Part shown: in pieces, positions 8,488 through 16,645 of the stretch | How positions within the stretch are numbered: the stretch's first letter is position 1 | Layout: the number at the start of each line of letters is the position of its first letter | From: Cellulophaga sp. L1A9 | GTDB taxonomy: Bacteria; Bacteroidota; Bacteroidia; Flavobacteriales; Flavobacteriaceae | Length of the DNA: 64,000 bases | Reading direction: 5' to 3' | Assembly (NCBI RefSeq): GCF_009797025.1 | Contig: NZ_CP047027.1 | Location: 1,550,001-1,614,000 of the forward strand | Program-made: the position numbers and the translations under genes | The notes under the pieces: generated by a model | Database searches by the model: none | What the model saw: only the letters and a program-made list of their open reading frames with translations | What the model was told of the DNA's origin: nothing

Positions 8488-10512
8488 ATGTGGAGCAATT
8501 TTACTCTTTTTAGAACATTTACACTCCTTTTCATTGCTTTTAATTTCTCTTGTCAAAAGTATGAGGAAAACACAATTACAGAGACTACTAGCGCTGAAGA
8601 AAGTCTTATACCTGAAAGAATCCACTATCAATATGCTGATGATGCAGAAAAAAAAGAACTAACCAATCTCTTAACAAATCAATTATCAAAATTTGGATAT
8701 TCTAAAAAAGATATAAACCTAGAGATGAACCAGAACCCCATTATGGAGCGCACCGACTCTAATGGAACAAAGTCTTATAGTATGCTCTATGGTAAAATTG
8801 ATTTTGAACTTCCTTATTTTTACAACGTTGTAATTAAAAAGAGGACAGATGGCACATACGAAACTCCTTTTTTAGTCCGGTACGAAAATGAACTAACCTT
8901 AAATTCTCTTCTAGGAAAGTCAATAAATAATATATCATGGGAAGCTACGGTTTTGCCATTAAAAATTACACCCAAAACAGCAAGATATCATGAAAAAGAA
9001 GAAGATCCTTGTGCTGTTCTACCTCTATCAAATTCAGGTAATAGTGGCTCCTTCAACCCAACAATTACGCTAATTAAGAACAAAGATAGAGAAGAGCCTT
9101 CTTCACCTTCTAGCCCAATAGGTGGAAGTAAAAATACAGCTATTCTTGAAATATGTTCACCTACCATAAAAACTACCACTTATGAATGTAACGGCCCCAA
9201 TTCAGATACTGATCATCCTGCTGGGCCCAACTCTGGTGATAGTGAAGATAATTCTTGCGGAGATAGTTCTACAAATTTTGGAGGCTCTGGAGGCGGGTAC
9301 ATTGTTGGCCAAGCCTGCTACCAAATAGAGGTAGAAATAGTAAGTGGAGTCTATCTTTCAGTTCAGGATTATTCAAATAGCATCGAAGAATTTAAAGGAA
9401 AAAATTATTGCATGTTATCATTGGGCAGAGAAGCTATGGAAATGAGCAGAAAACAAAACAAACTATCTTCTGAGGATAAAGATTTTTTAGGCAAACTAAA
9501 CTTTTATTTGAATCAAACCAGTCCTCCTGCTGAAGGATGTGATGATTTTGATCTTTATATTGATGATGATGGGATACTTAAAAGTAATAGAATATTTAAC
9601 ATTATTGAAGATAGCAACCCTCTCAATGGCCTTTCATCTAGAAATATAGTTTTTGAAGAAAAATGCCCCACTTTAGGTGGCGCAGGCATTAATATTCCTA
9701 CACAAAGTAATCTACTTATTAATAAACTAAACACATTTACACTATCTTCTGACCCACTGAGCCAGGAAGGAATTATATTTTTGTTAACTCCCGAAAATTG
9801 GCAAATTGCAAAAAGTATTGATACCTATGTAACCAATAATAACAATAGTACAAAGGCTATAGAGTTTGCGAAATTGGCTTTGGAGGCTTTGAAGAATGGT
9901 TTAGAAAAAGATAATATTAATTTTGAAGATCAGATTATTAATGAACTTACTGGTCCTGTTAAAGATATATTTAACTATCTTGATTACAAAACTATTGGAA
10001 CATCTAGTATTTTACAAAACATTCATTTGTTTTTTGGAAACTCATATCGCGAAAACAATGTGAAATACAAATTAGCTAAACAAAGATTAAATGTAACTGG
10101 AAGTACTAAACGTAGTGAGACTTCGAATACTAGTTACATTATTACTATTAATTCTGAACATATTTATGATAGAGCACCAATAGAAATTGCAAGAACAATT
10201 TTACACGAAAGTATACATGCATACACAATGATGCACCAAGTAACAAGTTCAGAATCCTTTTATGAAATTTTTAAGGCATATTTGAAAATTGAAAAAGGGG
10301 AAGATATACATCATACAATAATGGCGCAAGAATATATAATTCCTATGGCAAATGCACTGAAAAGTTTTGATAATAACCAGGAAGACGATATATTATATAC
10401 TTATTTAGCTTGGCGTGGAATTCCAGTAAATCTAAGAGACCCAAGTATTACAGATCAAATGATAAATGACGCTATAATTATATTTAGAGCTCGAGGCCTA
10501 ACAACAGATTAA
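8488..10512 (+). CDS. Putative zinc-metallopeptidase lipoprotein
   Basis: This gene encodes 674 residues, predicted lipid-anchored (hydrophobic 5-20, lipobox FNFSC near residue 22). The first half is a poorly conserved surface-type region with a Gly/Ser/Asn/Cys-rich linker at about 235-270. Near the C-terminus is LHESIHAYTMM, a HExxH zinc-protease motif with His573, Glu574 and His577. About 30 residues later comes IHHTIMAQEY, where His608/His609 or Glu615 could be the third ligand. The terminal part (YLAWRGIP) resembles C-terminal modules of flavobacterial secreted proteins and toxin-like proteins. It is followed after 9 bases by a small membrane-anchored protein, suggesting an effector/partner pair. 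No family is named with certainty. It was probably acquired, as it sits next to repeat debris. Confidence 0.65.
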   Translation: MWSNFTLFRTFTLLFIAFNFSCQKYEENTITETTSAEESLIPERIHYQYADDAEKKELTNLLTNQLSKFGYSKKDINLEMNQNPIMERTDSNGTKSYSMLYGKIDFELPYFYNVVIKKRTDGTYETPFLVRYENELTLNSLLGKSINNISWEATVLPLKITPKTARYHEKEEDPCAVLPLSNSGNSGSFNPTITLIKNKDREEPSSPSSPIGGSKNTAILEICSPTIKTTTYECNGPNSDTDHPAGPNSGDSEDNSCGDSSTNFGGSGGGYIVGQACYQIEVEIVSGVYLSVQDYSNSIEEFKGKNYCMLSLGREAMEMSRKQNKLSSEDKDFLGKLNFYLNQTSPPAEGCDDFDLYIDDDGILKSNRIFNIIEDSNPLNGLSSRNIVFEEKCPTLGGAGINIPTQSNLLINKLNTFTLSSDPLSQEGIIFLLTPENWQIAKSIDTYVTNNNNSTKAIEFAKLALEALKNGLEKDNINFEDQIINELTGPVKDIFNYLDYKTIGTSSILQNIHLFFGNSYRENNVKYKLAKQRLNVTGSTKRSETSNTSYIITINSEHIYDRAPIEIARTILHESIHAYTMMHQVTSSESFYEIFKAYLKIEKGEDIHHTIMAQEYIIPMANALKSFDNNQEDDILYTYLAWRGIPVNLRDPSITDQMINDAIIIFRARGLTTD

Positions 10513-10521
10513 ATACGAAAG

Positions 10522-10956
10522 ATGAAAAAAAAGCTATTTTATTTCGTGACACTAATCTTTATAGGATTGTTAATAATTTATTGGGGGAATATCAAAGATG
10601 AATTTACTGGTAAAAAGGTGTATTTTGTTTTTAATTTAAAAGAAGATTATTTGAATACTACAAATGAATTTGATAACTTAATTTATCCGAAAAAATTCAT
10701 ATTTCTAAATGAAGAAAAAAAAGTTTTTGGGATTAGATTATCTGAAAGTGAAGAAATTAATTTTGAACTTGAAGGTTCAAGAGATATTAGTGATGAAGAG
10801 TTAAAAAAGATAAAAAAAACATCTTTTGACTCTATAGTACATTTATTCAATGAAAAACCTTTTAACTATGCAAACGAATATTATATCATTTTAGTTAATC
10901 AAGAAAAAAATAAGAATTATGTTTTTAAGACCAGTCATAGTTATATTGTATATTAG
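10522..10956 (+). CDS. Small membrane-anchored protein, possible partner of the metallopeptidase
   Basis: This gene encodes 144 residues with an N-terminal membrane helix (residues 4-22, FYFVTLIFIGLLIIYWG) and a soluble, Lys/Glu/Phe-rich remainder predicted to lie on the periplasmic side. It starts 9 bases after the stop of the metallopeptidase-like gene and is very AT-rich. I do not recognise a family. Its position, size and single anchor are what one would expect of an immunity or accessory protein for the upstream gene product, but this is inference from layout only. Confidence 0.6.
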   Translation: MKKKLFYFVTLIFIGLLIIYWGNIKDEFTGKKVYFVFNLKEDYLNTTNEFDNLIYPKKFIFLNEEKKVFGIRLSESEEINFELEGSRDISDEELKKIKKTSFDSIVHLFNEKPFNYANEYYIILVNQEKNKNYVFKTSHSYIVY

Positions 10957-11006
10957 GTGTCACTAGTGTTTTTAAATTTTTTATCATAAAATACAAGGTT
11001 GATAAA

Positions 11007-11045
11007 CCCGCTCCGCAAAGTCTCCCGCTAGTGCGAGCGTCTCGC
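11007..11045. repeat. GC-rich repeat block with small hairpin
   Basis: Two direct, imperfect units begin CCCGCT and end GTCT (11007-11023 and 11024-11042). The second contains the hairpin GCGAG-CGT-CTCGC at 11033-11045. An inverted, diverged copy of the second unit lies at 11145-11162. This resembles REP-like palindromic elements in form. The family is not identified. Confidence 0.55.
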
Positions 11046-11117
11046 TCATACCCGTAACTTATTTACAGTAATAATTAAAAAATATAAATCAGTCTTGTTT
11101 GAATGTTTTAGTAAGTT

Positions 11118-11261
11118 ATGAAAAAACTGCATGGGCACATGCATGACACTTGCGCCAGCGGGGAACAGATAAATTTAGTTGAAATTAGTGAAATGCTTAC
11201 ATCAGAGATTTATCATGAAAATGGTTGGATAGCCCGCTTTAGTAAAGAACTCAATAAATAA
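11118..11261 (+). pseudogene. 47-codon open frame, likely gene remnant
   Basis: An ATG-initiated frame of 47 codons overlaps the second GC-rich repeat. After the repeat it reads INLVEISEMLTSEIYHENG and ends in RFSKELNK. The second half looks protein-like (alternating acidic helix), whereas the first part is repeat sequence, so this is best read as the tail of a lost gene fused to repeat DNA. No family is recognised. Confidence 0.25.
11145..11162. repeat. Inverted copy of the GC-rich repeat
   Basis: GACACTTGCGCCAGCGGG is the reverse complement of the unit at 11024-11041 with 4 differences in 18 bases. The two copies face each other across about 100 bases. Confidence 0.55.
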
Positions 11262-11357
11262 TTACAACGTTCTAATCGCTATATTTAGAACAACAAATAT
11301 TAAATAACTTCCATATTTGCCTGATTATTTTGTAATCTGGCTTGTGGCTCTATAAGC

Positions 11358-12197
11358 ATGAAAATAAATTTTTTAATAGTTTCACTTTACTTCCTTACAT
11401 GGTTTGCAAGTGGGCAAACCCAAGTAATTACTCCTAAAAAAGGAAAAATGATTTTTACGGAACAATTGGTTGTTGTCAATGAACAAAAATTAGATTCTTC
11501 TTTACAATTAAAAAAACCTGTGATACTAAATTTATTTAGAGACATGACATTTGATTTACATCGACAAAAAGGTCTTGAAATAGACTCTAGTGCTATAAAT
11601 CTAAGTTTAGAAACTAATTTCATTCCATACATAGATTTAGTTCTTGATCCTAGAAATACTTTTCGAGAGCCAATAAAACATATTTATGTTTTTGAAGATT
11701 CAATAATTAAATATCAAGAACAAAATTCAATTCTAGAAACATTGAATGAAATAGAAGTAATAAATAGATCCAATGGAAAATTAAGCCATTATACTTTAGA
11801 AGATTCCGTTATGACCTTAAACAGTTATAAATTTTCGATGCCTATTAAACAAAGCAATAAAAATATTCGAATTTATGAATATAGAGACATACGAAAAAAT
11901 ATACTTGGTTTTGATTGTTTTAAAATAATTGTAATTAAAAACGAGAATTTTTTAAAAGACCTTGAAATGATGGAAGTCGAAATTTCTTCTGAAATTAAAG
12001 CTAAATATATAAATTTCTTAGAGCCAACCTCTGAACAAATATTATATGTAACTGAGCAGATTAGCTGTAAATATCATCCAACGATTAATTTAAGTGAAAT
12101 TTTAGACAACTACTATCCTTTAGAAATTTCAAGTACAGATGGTGTTATAGATGGTGCTGAAAAACGTGTTCTTTTAAGAGAAATTAGTATCGAGTAA
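11358..12197 (+). CDS. Secreted GLPGLI-like protein
   Basis: This gene encodes 279 residues with an N-terminal signal peptide (hydrophobic 5-18, cut near SGQ). The middle section RKNILGFDCFKIIV and the later YYPLEI stretch fit the layout of GLPGLI-family proteins of Bacteroidota, in which a conserved core is preceded by a beta-rich N-terminus. The function of that family is unknown, although members are often linked to peptidase or transporter genes. It is preceded by the repeat-containing stretch and ends just before a strong terminator. The family call is moderate because the namesake motif itself is not visible. Confidence 0.5.
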   Translation: MKINFLIVSLYFLTWFASGQTQVITPKKGKMIFTEQLVVVNEQKLDSSLQLKKPVILNLFRDMTFDLHRQKGLEIDSSAINLSLETNFIPYIDLVLDPRNTFREPIKHIYVFEDSIIKYQEQNSILETLNEIEVINRSNGKLSHYTLEDSVMTLNSYKFSMPIKQSNKNIRIYEYRDIRKNILGFDCFKIIVIKNENFLKDLEMMEVEISSEIKAKYINFLEPTSEQILYVTEQISCKYHPTINLSEILDNYYPLEISSTDGVIDGAEKRVLLREISIE

Positions 12198-12220
12198 ATT
12201 TCACTTAAAAAATGACATAA

Positions 12221-12256
12221 AAAAAGCGAAGCTTCCTCACAGAAACTTCGCTTTTT
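12221..12256. terminator. Bidirectional rho-independent terminator
   Basis: AAAAAGCGAAG (12221-12231) pairs perfectly with CTTCGCTTTTT (12246-12256) around a 14-base loop. It lies between the convergent GLPGLI-like gene and gdhA, and the A and T ends allow it to work in both directions. Confidence 0.9.
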
Positions 12257-12277
12257 AAATATATAAAGGTTTTACTA

Positions 12278-13621
12278 TTATATTACTCCTTGTGCTAACA
12301 TAGCATCTGCAACTTTAACGAAACCAGCAATATTTGCTCCTTTTACATAGTTGCAATAGCCATTTTCATCTTTTCCGTATTGAATACAAGAATCGTGAAT
12401 ATCGCTCATAATATCTTTTAAACGACCATCAACCTCTTCTCTTGTCCAGCTTATACGTAATGAATTCTGAGACATTTCTAATCCTGAAGTTGCTACTCCA
12501 CCTGCGTTAGACGCTTTTCCTGGTGCAAATAATATTTGAGCTTCATGAAACTCATGTATCGCTTCTGGAGTAGAAGGCATGTTTGCACCTTCTGCTACAC
12601 AAATACATCCATTCTTAATTAATGTTTTTGCATCATCACCACTCAATTCATTTTGAGTAGCACATGGCAATGCTATATCACAACTAACCTCCCATGGTGT
12701 TTTTCCTGCATGAAAAGTTGCCGAAGCATATTTATCCGCATATTCAGAAATACGACCTCTTTGGTTGTTCTTAAGATCCATTACAAATTCCAACTTCTCT
12801 GTATCAATACCATCTTTATCATAGATATATCCTTGAGAATCTGAAAGGGTTAATATTTTAGCCCCTAATTGCAATGCTTTTTCTGCAGCAAATTGTGCAA
12901 CGTTACCAGAACCAGAAATTACTACGTTCTTACCTGCAAAATCTTTTCCTTGCGTTTGCAACATACTTTGTGCAAAGTACACTGTACCATAACCAGTTGC
13001 TTCAGGACGGATTAATGAACCACCCCAAGAACGCCCTTTACCCGTTAATACTCCGGTAAATTCATTTCTAATCTTCTTGTACATTCCGAATAAGAAACCA
13101 ATCTCTCTTGCGCCAACACCAATATCTCCCGCAGGCACATCTGTATTTGGCCCAATATGACGGTTTAATTCTAACATAAAAGCGTGACAAAAACGCATCA
13201 CTTCATCATCAGATTTTCCTTTAGGATCAAAATCTGACCCTCCTTTACCACCACCCATTGGTAATGTGGTTAAGCTATTTTTAAATACTTGCTCAAAAGC
13301 TAAGAATTTAAGGATACTTGCATTTACAGATGGATGAAAACGCAATCCTCCTTTATAAGGTCCTATTGCAGAATTCATCTGAATTCTATATCCTCTGTTT
13401 ACATGTATTTCTCCTTTATCATCTACCCAGGCAACTCTAAAAGAAATTAATCGTTCAGGTTCTACCATGCGTAACAAGATGTTCTTGCCATTGTAGATTT
13501 TTTGATTTGCAATATACGGGATTACAGTTTCCGCTACTTCTTGCACTGCTTGAATGAATTCTGGTTCATGACCGTTTCTGGCCTTTACCTCATCCATAAA
13601 TACTCTAATTTTTTCGTCCAT
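12278..13621 (-). CDS. gdhA: NADP-type glutamate dehydrogenase
   Basis: This 447-residue protein has the usual length of the hexameric bacterial enzyme, which forms glutamate from 2-oxoglutarate and ammonium with NADPH. The substrate-binding stretch GPYKGGLRFHPSV and the catalytic-lysine loop PMGGGKGGSDFDPKGKS (Lys near 126) are present. The nucleotide-binding Rossmann domain starts near residue 225 with VVISGSGNVAQFAAEKA. The C-terminal part includes the conserved AGGVATSGLEMSQN. It is a single-gene unit with its own terminator. A minus-strand TAATTTTG lies about 72 bases upstream. Confidence 0.97.
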   Translation of the reverse strand: MDEKIRVFMDEVKARNGHEPEFIQAVQEVAETVIPYIANQKIYNGKNILLRMVEPERLISFRVAWVDDKGEIHVNRGYRIQMNSAIGPYKGGLRFHPSVNASILKFLAFEQVFKNSLTTLPMGGGKGGSDFDPKGKSDDEVMRFCHAFMLELNRHIGPNTDVPAGDIGVGAREIGFLFGMYKKIRNEFTGVLTGKGRSWGGSLIRPEATGYGTVYFAQSMLQTQGKDFAGKNVVISGSGNVAQFAAEKALQLGAKILTLSDSQGYIYDKDGIDTEKLEFVMDLKNNQRGRISEYADKYASATFHAGKTPWEVSCDIALPCATQNELSGDDAKTLIKNGCICVAEGANMPSTPEAIHEFHEAQILFAPGKASNAGGVATSGLEMSQNSLRISWTREEVDGRLKDIMSDIHDSCIQYGKDENGYCNYVKGANIAGFVKVADAMLAQGVI

Positions 13622-13692
13622 ATCTTTAAATAGATTCTGTTGCTAACTTCGACTCGTTAAAGGTCAATTTTATTGAATTTAAAATATAACGG

Positions 13693-13700
13693 CAAAATTA
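13693..13700 (-). promoter_or_regulatory. Possible -7 box of gdhA promoter
   Basis: The minus strand reads TAATTTTG (TAnnTTTG match) about 72 bases upstream of gdhA. This would leave a leader of roughly 65 bases. No clear -33 TTG is seen. Confidence 0.35.
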
Positions 13701-13749
13701 TACTATTATCATAATTAGAACCCTTTTTTTTTAAAAATTTAATAAATAT

Positions 13750-14904
13750 TTATCGTAAAGCATGGTCTAAATCAGCAATTAGATCATTTACATCCTCAAT
13801 ACCAACACTTAATCGGATTAATGCATCGACAACGCCCACCTTTTCACGGTCCTCTTTTGGAATACTTGCATGCGTCATACTTGCAGGATGCCCCACTAAG
13901 CTCTCTACTCCTCCTAACGACTCTGCTATGGTAAATATTTTAAGCTGCTCAATAATTTTCATAGCATTTTTCATTTCACCCCCTTTAGGAACAAAAGATA
14001 GCATCCCACCAAAACCATTCATTTGAGCTTTGGCAACACTATGATTAGGGTGATTTTCAAAACCGGGCCAGTATACTTTTTCTATTTTAGGATGTTTATC
14101 TAAGAAACGAGCAACAGCCGCTCCATTTTCACAATGCCTTTGCATTCTAACATGGAGTGTTTTTATGCCTCTTAACACCAAAAAACTATCCATAGGACCA
14201 CAAATGGCACCACTCGCATTCTGAATAAAATAGAGCTGATCTGCTAATTCTTTGTCCTTTACTACTAAGCCCCCTAAAACAACATCACTATGTCCGCTTA
14301 AATACTTGGTAGCAGAATGCATCACAATATCTGCCCCAAGGTCTAAGGGCTGCTGTAAAAAAGGACTTGCAAAGGTGTTATCTACCGCTAGCAACACCTT
14401 ATGCTTTTTTGCGAGTACCCCAATTTCCTTGATATCTAAAATATTCATCATTGGATTGGTCGGTGTTTCTACCCAAATCAATTTTGTATTTTCATTTATA
14501 TAGGCTTCAATCCCTTCTGGATTTTGCATTCCTATAAAATGAAATACGATTCCGTATTTTTCAAATATTTTCTTAAACAACCTGTAACTACCACCATACA
14601 GATCATTTGTAGAAACAACTTCATCACCAGGCCCTAATAATTTCAACACCGCATCAATAGCAGCCAAACCACTCCCGAATGCTACTCCATAGGTTCCATT
14701 TTCAATGCTTGCCAATGATTTTTCAAGAGCAGATCTTGTTGGGTTTGCACTACGAGAGTAAGCAAAACCCTGATGCTCACCAGGACTGGTTTGAGCATAT
14801 GTAGAAGTTTGATAGATAGGAGGCATTACAGCGCCATACGCTTTATCTGGCTCTTGGCCTCCGTGAATTACCTTAGTATTAAATTTTATTTTATTTTCGT
14901 TCAT
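13750..14904 (-). CDS. Cystathionine gamma-synthase/lyase-type PLP enzyme
   Basis: This 384-residue Cys/Met-metabolism PLP enzyme is cytoplasmic. The PLP lysine is in HSATKYLSGHSD (Lys200). Other family marks are GSGLAAIDAV, the aspartate in AVDNTFASP and the substrate-binding SLGGVESLVGHPASMTH near the C-terminus. The protein most resembles cystathionine gamma-synthase (MetB) or gamma-lyase. Which reaction it performs (synthesis of cystathionine for methionine, or breakdown) cannot be settled by eye. It is transcribed divergently from the RsiV-like lipoprotein gene, with overlapping promoter elements. Confidence 0.9.
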   Translation of the reverse strand: MNENKIKFNTKVIHGGQEPDKAYGAVMPPIYQTSTYAQTSPGEHQGFAYSRSANPTRSALEKSLASIENGTYGVAFGSGLAAIDAVLKLLGPGDEVVSTNDLYGGSYRLFKKIFEKYGIVFHFIGMQNPEGIEAYINENTKLIWVETPTNPMMNILDIKEIGVLAKKHKVLLAVDNTFASPFLQQPLDLGADIVMHSATKYLSGHSDVVLGGLVVKDKELADQLYFIQNASGAICGPMDSFLVLRGIKTLHVRMQRHCENGAAVARFLDKHPKIEKVYWPGFENHPNHSVAKAQMNGFGGMLSFVPKGGEMKNAMKIIEQLKIFTIAESLGGVESLVGHPASMTHASIPKEDREKVGVVDALIRLSVGIEDVNDLIADLDHALR

Positions 14905-14913
14905 AACTCATGA

Positions 14914-14942
14914 TTGTACTTACAAATGTACTGTTATCTTTG
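14914..14942 (+). promoter_or_regulatory. Flavobacterial promoter for the RsiV-like lipoprotein
   Basis: TTG (14914-14916), an 18-base spacer and TATCTTTG (14935-14942) form a full Bacteroidota -33/-7 promoter ending 43 bases before the ATG at 14986. It shows that the open frame upstream of that ATG is not translated. Confidence 0.7.
14923..14930 (-). promoter_or_regulatory. Possible -7 box for the divergent PLP enzyme gene
   Basis: The minus strand reads TACATTTG (TAnnTTTG) 19 bases before the PLP enzyme start, inside the spacer of the plus-strand promoter. The two promoters would therefore compete for RNA polymerase. Confidence 0.45.
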
Positions 14943-14985
14943 CCGCAGCATTCACAGTACTGATTTAGAAAAAATTCTTATAAAT

Positions 14986-15735
14986 ATGAAACTAAAGTTA
15001 ACCATTTTAATCTTTTCCATACTTGTTGTGGGATGTAAAAAAAAAGATGAATTAACCATTAGCCCCTTAAGCTACAAAAGCGAGAATTGTGCTGACTGCC
15101 CAGAGGTTCTTATTGATATTTTTGAATTTAAAGACGACTCCGATTTATCTAAAAATATAAACGAAAGCCTCAAAAAAGAAGTCATCAATGAACTATTGTA
15201 CGATGATGATGTAAAAGTGGCTACCGTTGAAGAAGCCATTACCTCTTTTAAAAATGGATATTTAGATTTGAAAAAAATGTATCCTGAAGAAACTTTAAGT
15301 TGGGAAGCATCTATCAAAGGAGACATTATTTTTGAAAACAAAGATATTCTTACCATCAAATTAGAAACCTATATTTTCACAGGAGGAGCACACGGATATA
15401 GCGCTACTAGACTTCTAAATTTTGACAAGAAAAAAGGAGACCAATTAGAGAACTGGCAACTTATAAAAGACAAAGATCGTTTTATTCATTTGGCTGAAAT
15501 AAAATTTAAAATCCAAGAAGATATTCCTCAAAATGGATACATCAACAGTACCGGATTTATGTTCGAGAATGATATCTTCTACCTTCCAAACAACATGGGC
15601 TTCACTAAAAAAGGCATGTTATTGGTGTACAACCAATACGAAGTAGCTTCTTATGCAGATGGGCCAATCACATTGTTACTTCCTTATGACGAGATTAAAA
15701 ATTACATCACTATTAAAATAAAAAAAGAAAAGTAG
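14986..15735 (+). CDS. RsiV/PdaC-like lipoprotein (DUF4163/DUF3298)
   Basis: This gene encodes 249 residues from the ATG at 14986. The lipobox VVGC places the lipidated cysteine at residue 17. The rest matches the two-part layout of RsiV/PdaC-type proteins: an N-terminal DUF4163-like segment, then a DUF3298-like segment with the signature FTGGAHGYSATRLLNFD and the final LLLPYDEIKNYI. Relatives include anti-sigma factor RsiV, which binds lysozyme, and accessory domains of deacetylases. In Bacteroidota most are envelope lipoproteins of unknown role. It ends one base before the convergent DinB-like gene. Confidence 0.8.
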   Translation: MKLKLTILIFSILVVGCKKKDELTISPLSYKSENCADCPEVLIDIFEFKDDSDLSKNINESLKKEVINELLYDDDVKVATVEEAITSFKNGYLDLKKMYPEETLSWEASIKGDIIFENKDILTIKLETYIFTGGAHGYSATRLLNFDKKKGDQLENWQLIKDKDRFIHLAEIKFKIQEDIPQNGYINSTGFMFENDIFYLPNNMGFTKKGMLLVYNQYEVASYADGPITLLLPYDEIKNYITIKIKKEK

Positions 15736-15736
15736 A

Positions 15737-16195
15737 TTACAGCTGTACTTTTAATAAAGCTAGTATTGCCCCCATATGTAAACCTTCGTGGTATACATTA
15801 AAAGCAATGGCATCTTCCACTGTACTCAATGTAATATTTACACTAGTGGTATATGCTGCAAACGACTTAAAAACGCCTTTATCATAATCTTCTTGCATCC
15901 ATTCTACAGTAGAAAATAGAAAACCCGAAATTAGATCTATTTCCTCATCTGTTGCATTTCCATCAGGAACGCTTCCTTTCCTAAACTTTTCCACAAGTTC
16001 ATCAGAAACACGCATTGGCACACCACTTAATTTATAGATTAATACTTGCTGCGTAACCACCACGTGCGCAATATTCCACCATATATTATTACGAAAACCT
16101 TTTGGTATTTTTAATAGTTGCTCTCTAGGGGTATCTTTTAAAAATTTATATAAGATTTTTCTGTTCTGAAGGGTAATATCAAAAAGCTTTTCCAA
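15737..16195 (-). CDS. DinB-superfamily protein
   Basis: This 152-residue four-helix protein carries metal-binding histidines placed as in DinB/YfiT proteins: WNIAHV near residue 44, and YHEGLHMG near the C-terminus, which supplies two more. DinB-fold proteins include thiol S-transferases (bacillithiol or mycothiol type) and many of unknown function. It is a single gene on the minus strand, with its end abutting the convergent lipoprotein gene. The fold is well supported and the substrate is unknown. Confidence 0.85.
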   Translation of the reverse strand: MEKLFDITLQNRKILYKFLKDTPREQLLKIPKGFRNNIWWNIAHVVVTQQVLIYKLSGVPMRVSDELVEKFRKGSVPDGNATDEEIDLISGFLFSTVEWMQEDYDKGVFKSFAAYTTSVNITLSTVEDAIAFNVYHEGLHMGAILALLKVQL

Positions 16196-16291
16196 AATGT
16201 TCTGTTTAATTATGTTTTAAAAATAGAACATTTCTATAGAATTGGGTTTCTTTGCAGTAAGATTAACATCAATTTAATTGTTTAGAAGGCG

Positions 16292-16645
16292 ATGAAGAAA
16301 ATATACCACTTAAGTACCTGTGATACTTGTCAAAGAATTATAAAGGAATTACAACCTTTAGAGGGTTTTACTTTTCAGGACATTAAAACAGAAGCCATCA
16401 CCCCAGAGCAACTAGAAGACATGTACTCTCTAACTCAAAGCTACGAAGCACTGTTTAGTAAAAGAGCTCGCTTATACCGAGAAAGAGGTTTAAATGAAAA
16501 AGTAGTAACAGAAACAGATTATAAAAATCTAATTCTTGAACAGTATACTTTTCTAAAACGCCCCGTAATCATCGTGGATGATAAGATTTTTGTTGGCAAC
16601 AGTAAAAAAGTAGTAGCCGCTGCCTCTGAATACATACACCATTGA
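16292..16645 (+). CDS. ArsC-family thioredoxin-fold protein
   Basis: This 117-residue protein of the ArsC/Spx/YffB fold starts MKKIYHLSTCDTC. The first cysteine of CDTC sits where arsenate reductase has its catalytic Cys, and a second makes a CxxC pair more like Spx. The conserved FLKRPVIIVDDKIFVG near residues 90-105 matches the ArsC family. The actual function (arsenate reduction or another thiol reaction) is not decidable by eye. Its stop codon TGA overlaps the TTG start of the next gene, so the two are translationally coupled. Confidence 0.85.
   Translation: MKKIYHLSTCDTCQRIIKELQPLEGFTFQDIKTEAITPEQLEDMYSLTQSYEALFSKRARLYRERGLNEKVVTETDYKNLILEQYTFLKRPVIIVDDKIFVGNSKKVVAAASEYIHH

Larger units (their letters stand above)
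10957..11357. other. 400-base non-coding stretch with repeat remnants
   Basis: No complete conserved gene is seen here. The stretch holds two GC-rich repeat blocks in an otherwise AT-rich setting, a 5-bp-stem hairpin, and a 47-codon open frame that runs through one of the repeats. It looks like a graveyard of a small mobile or recombination-prone element. Confidence 0.6.

Noticed and set aside
8341..8631. Upstream extension of recO (96 extra codons)
   Set aside because: The extension is Cys/Ser-rich, not family-like, overlaps the divergent lipoprotein gene start and contains a -7 box. RecO proteins start at MQVTTKAI.
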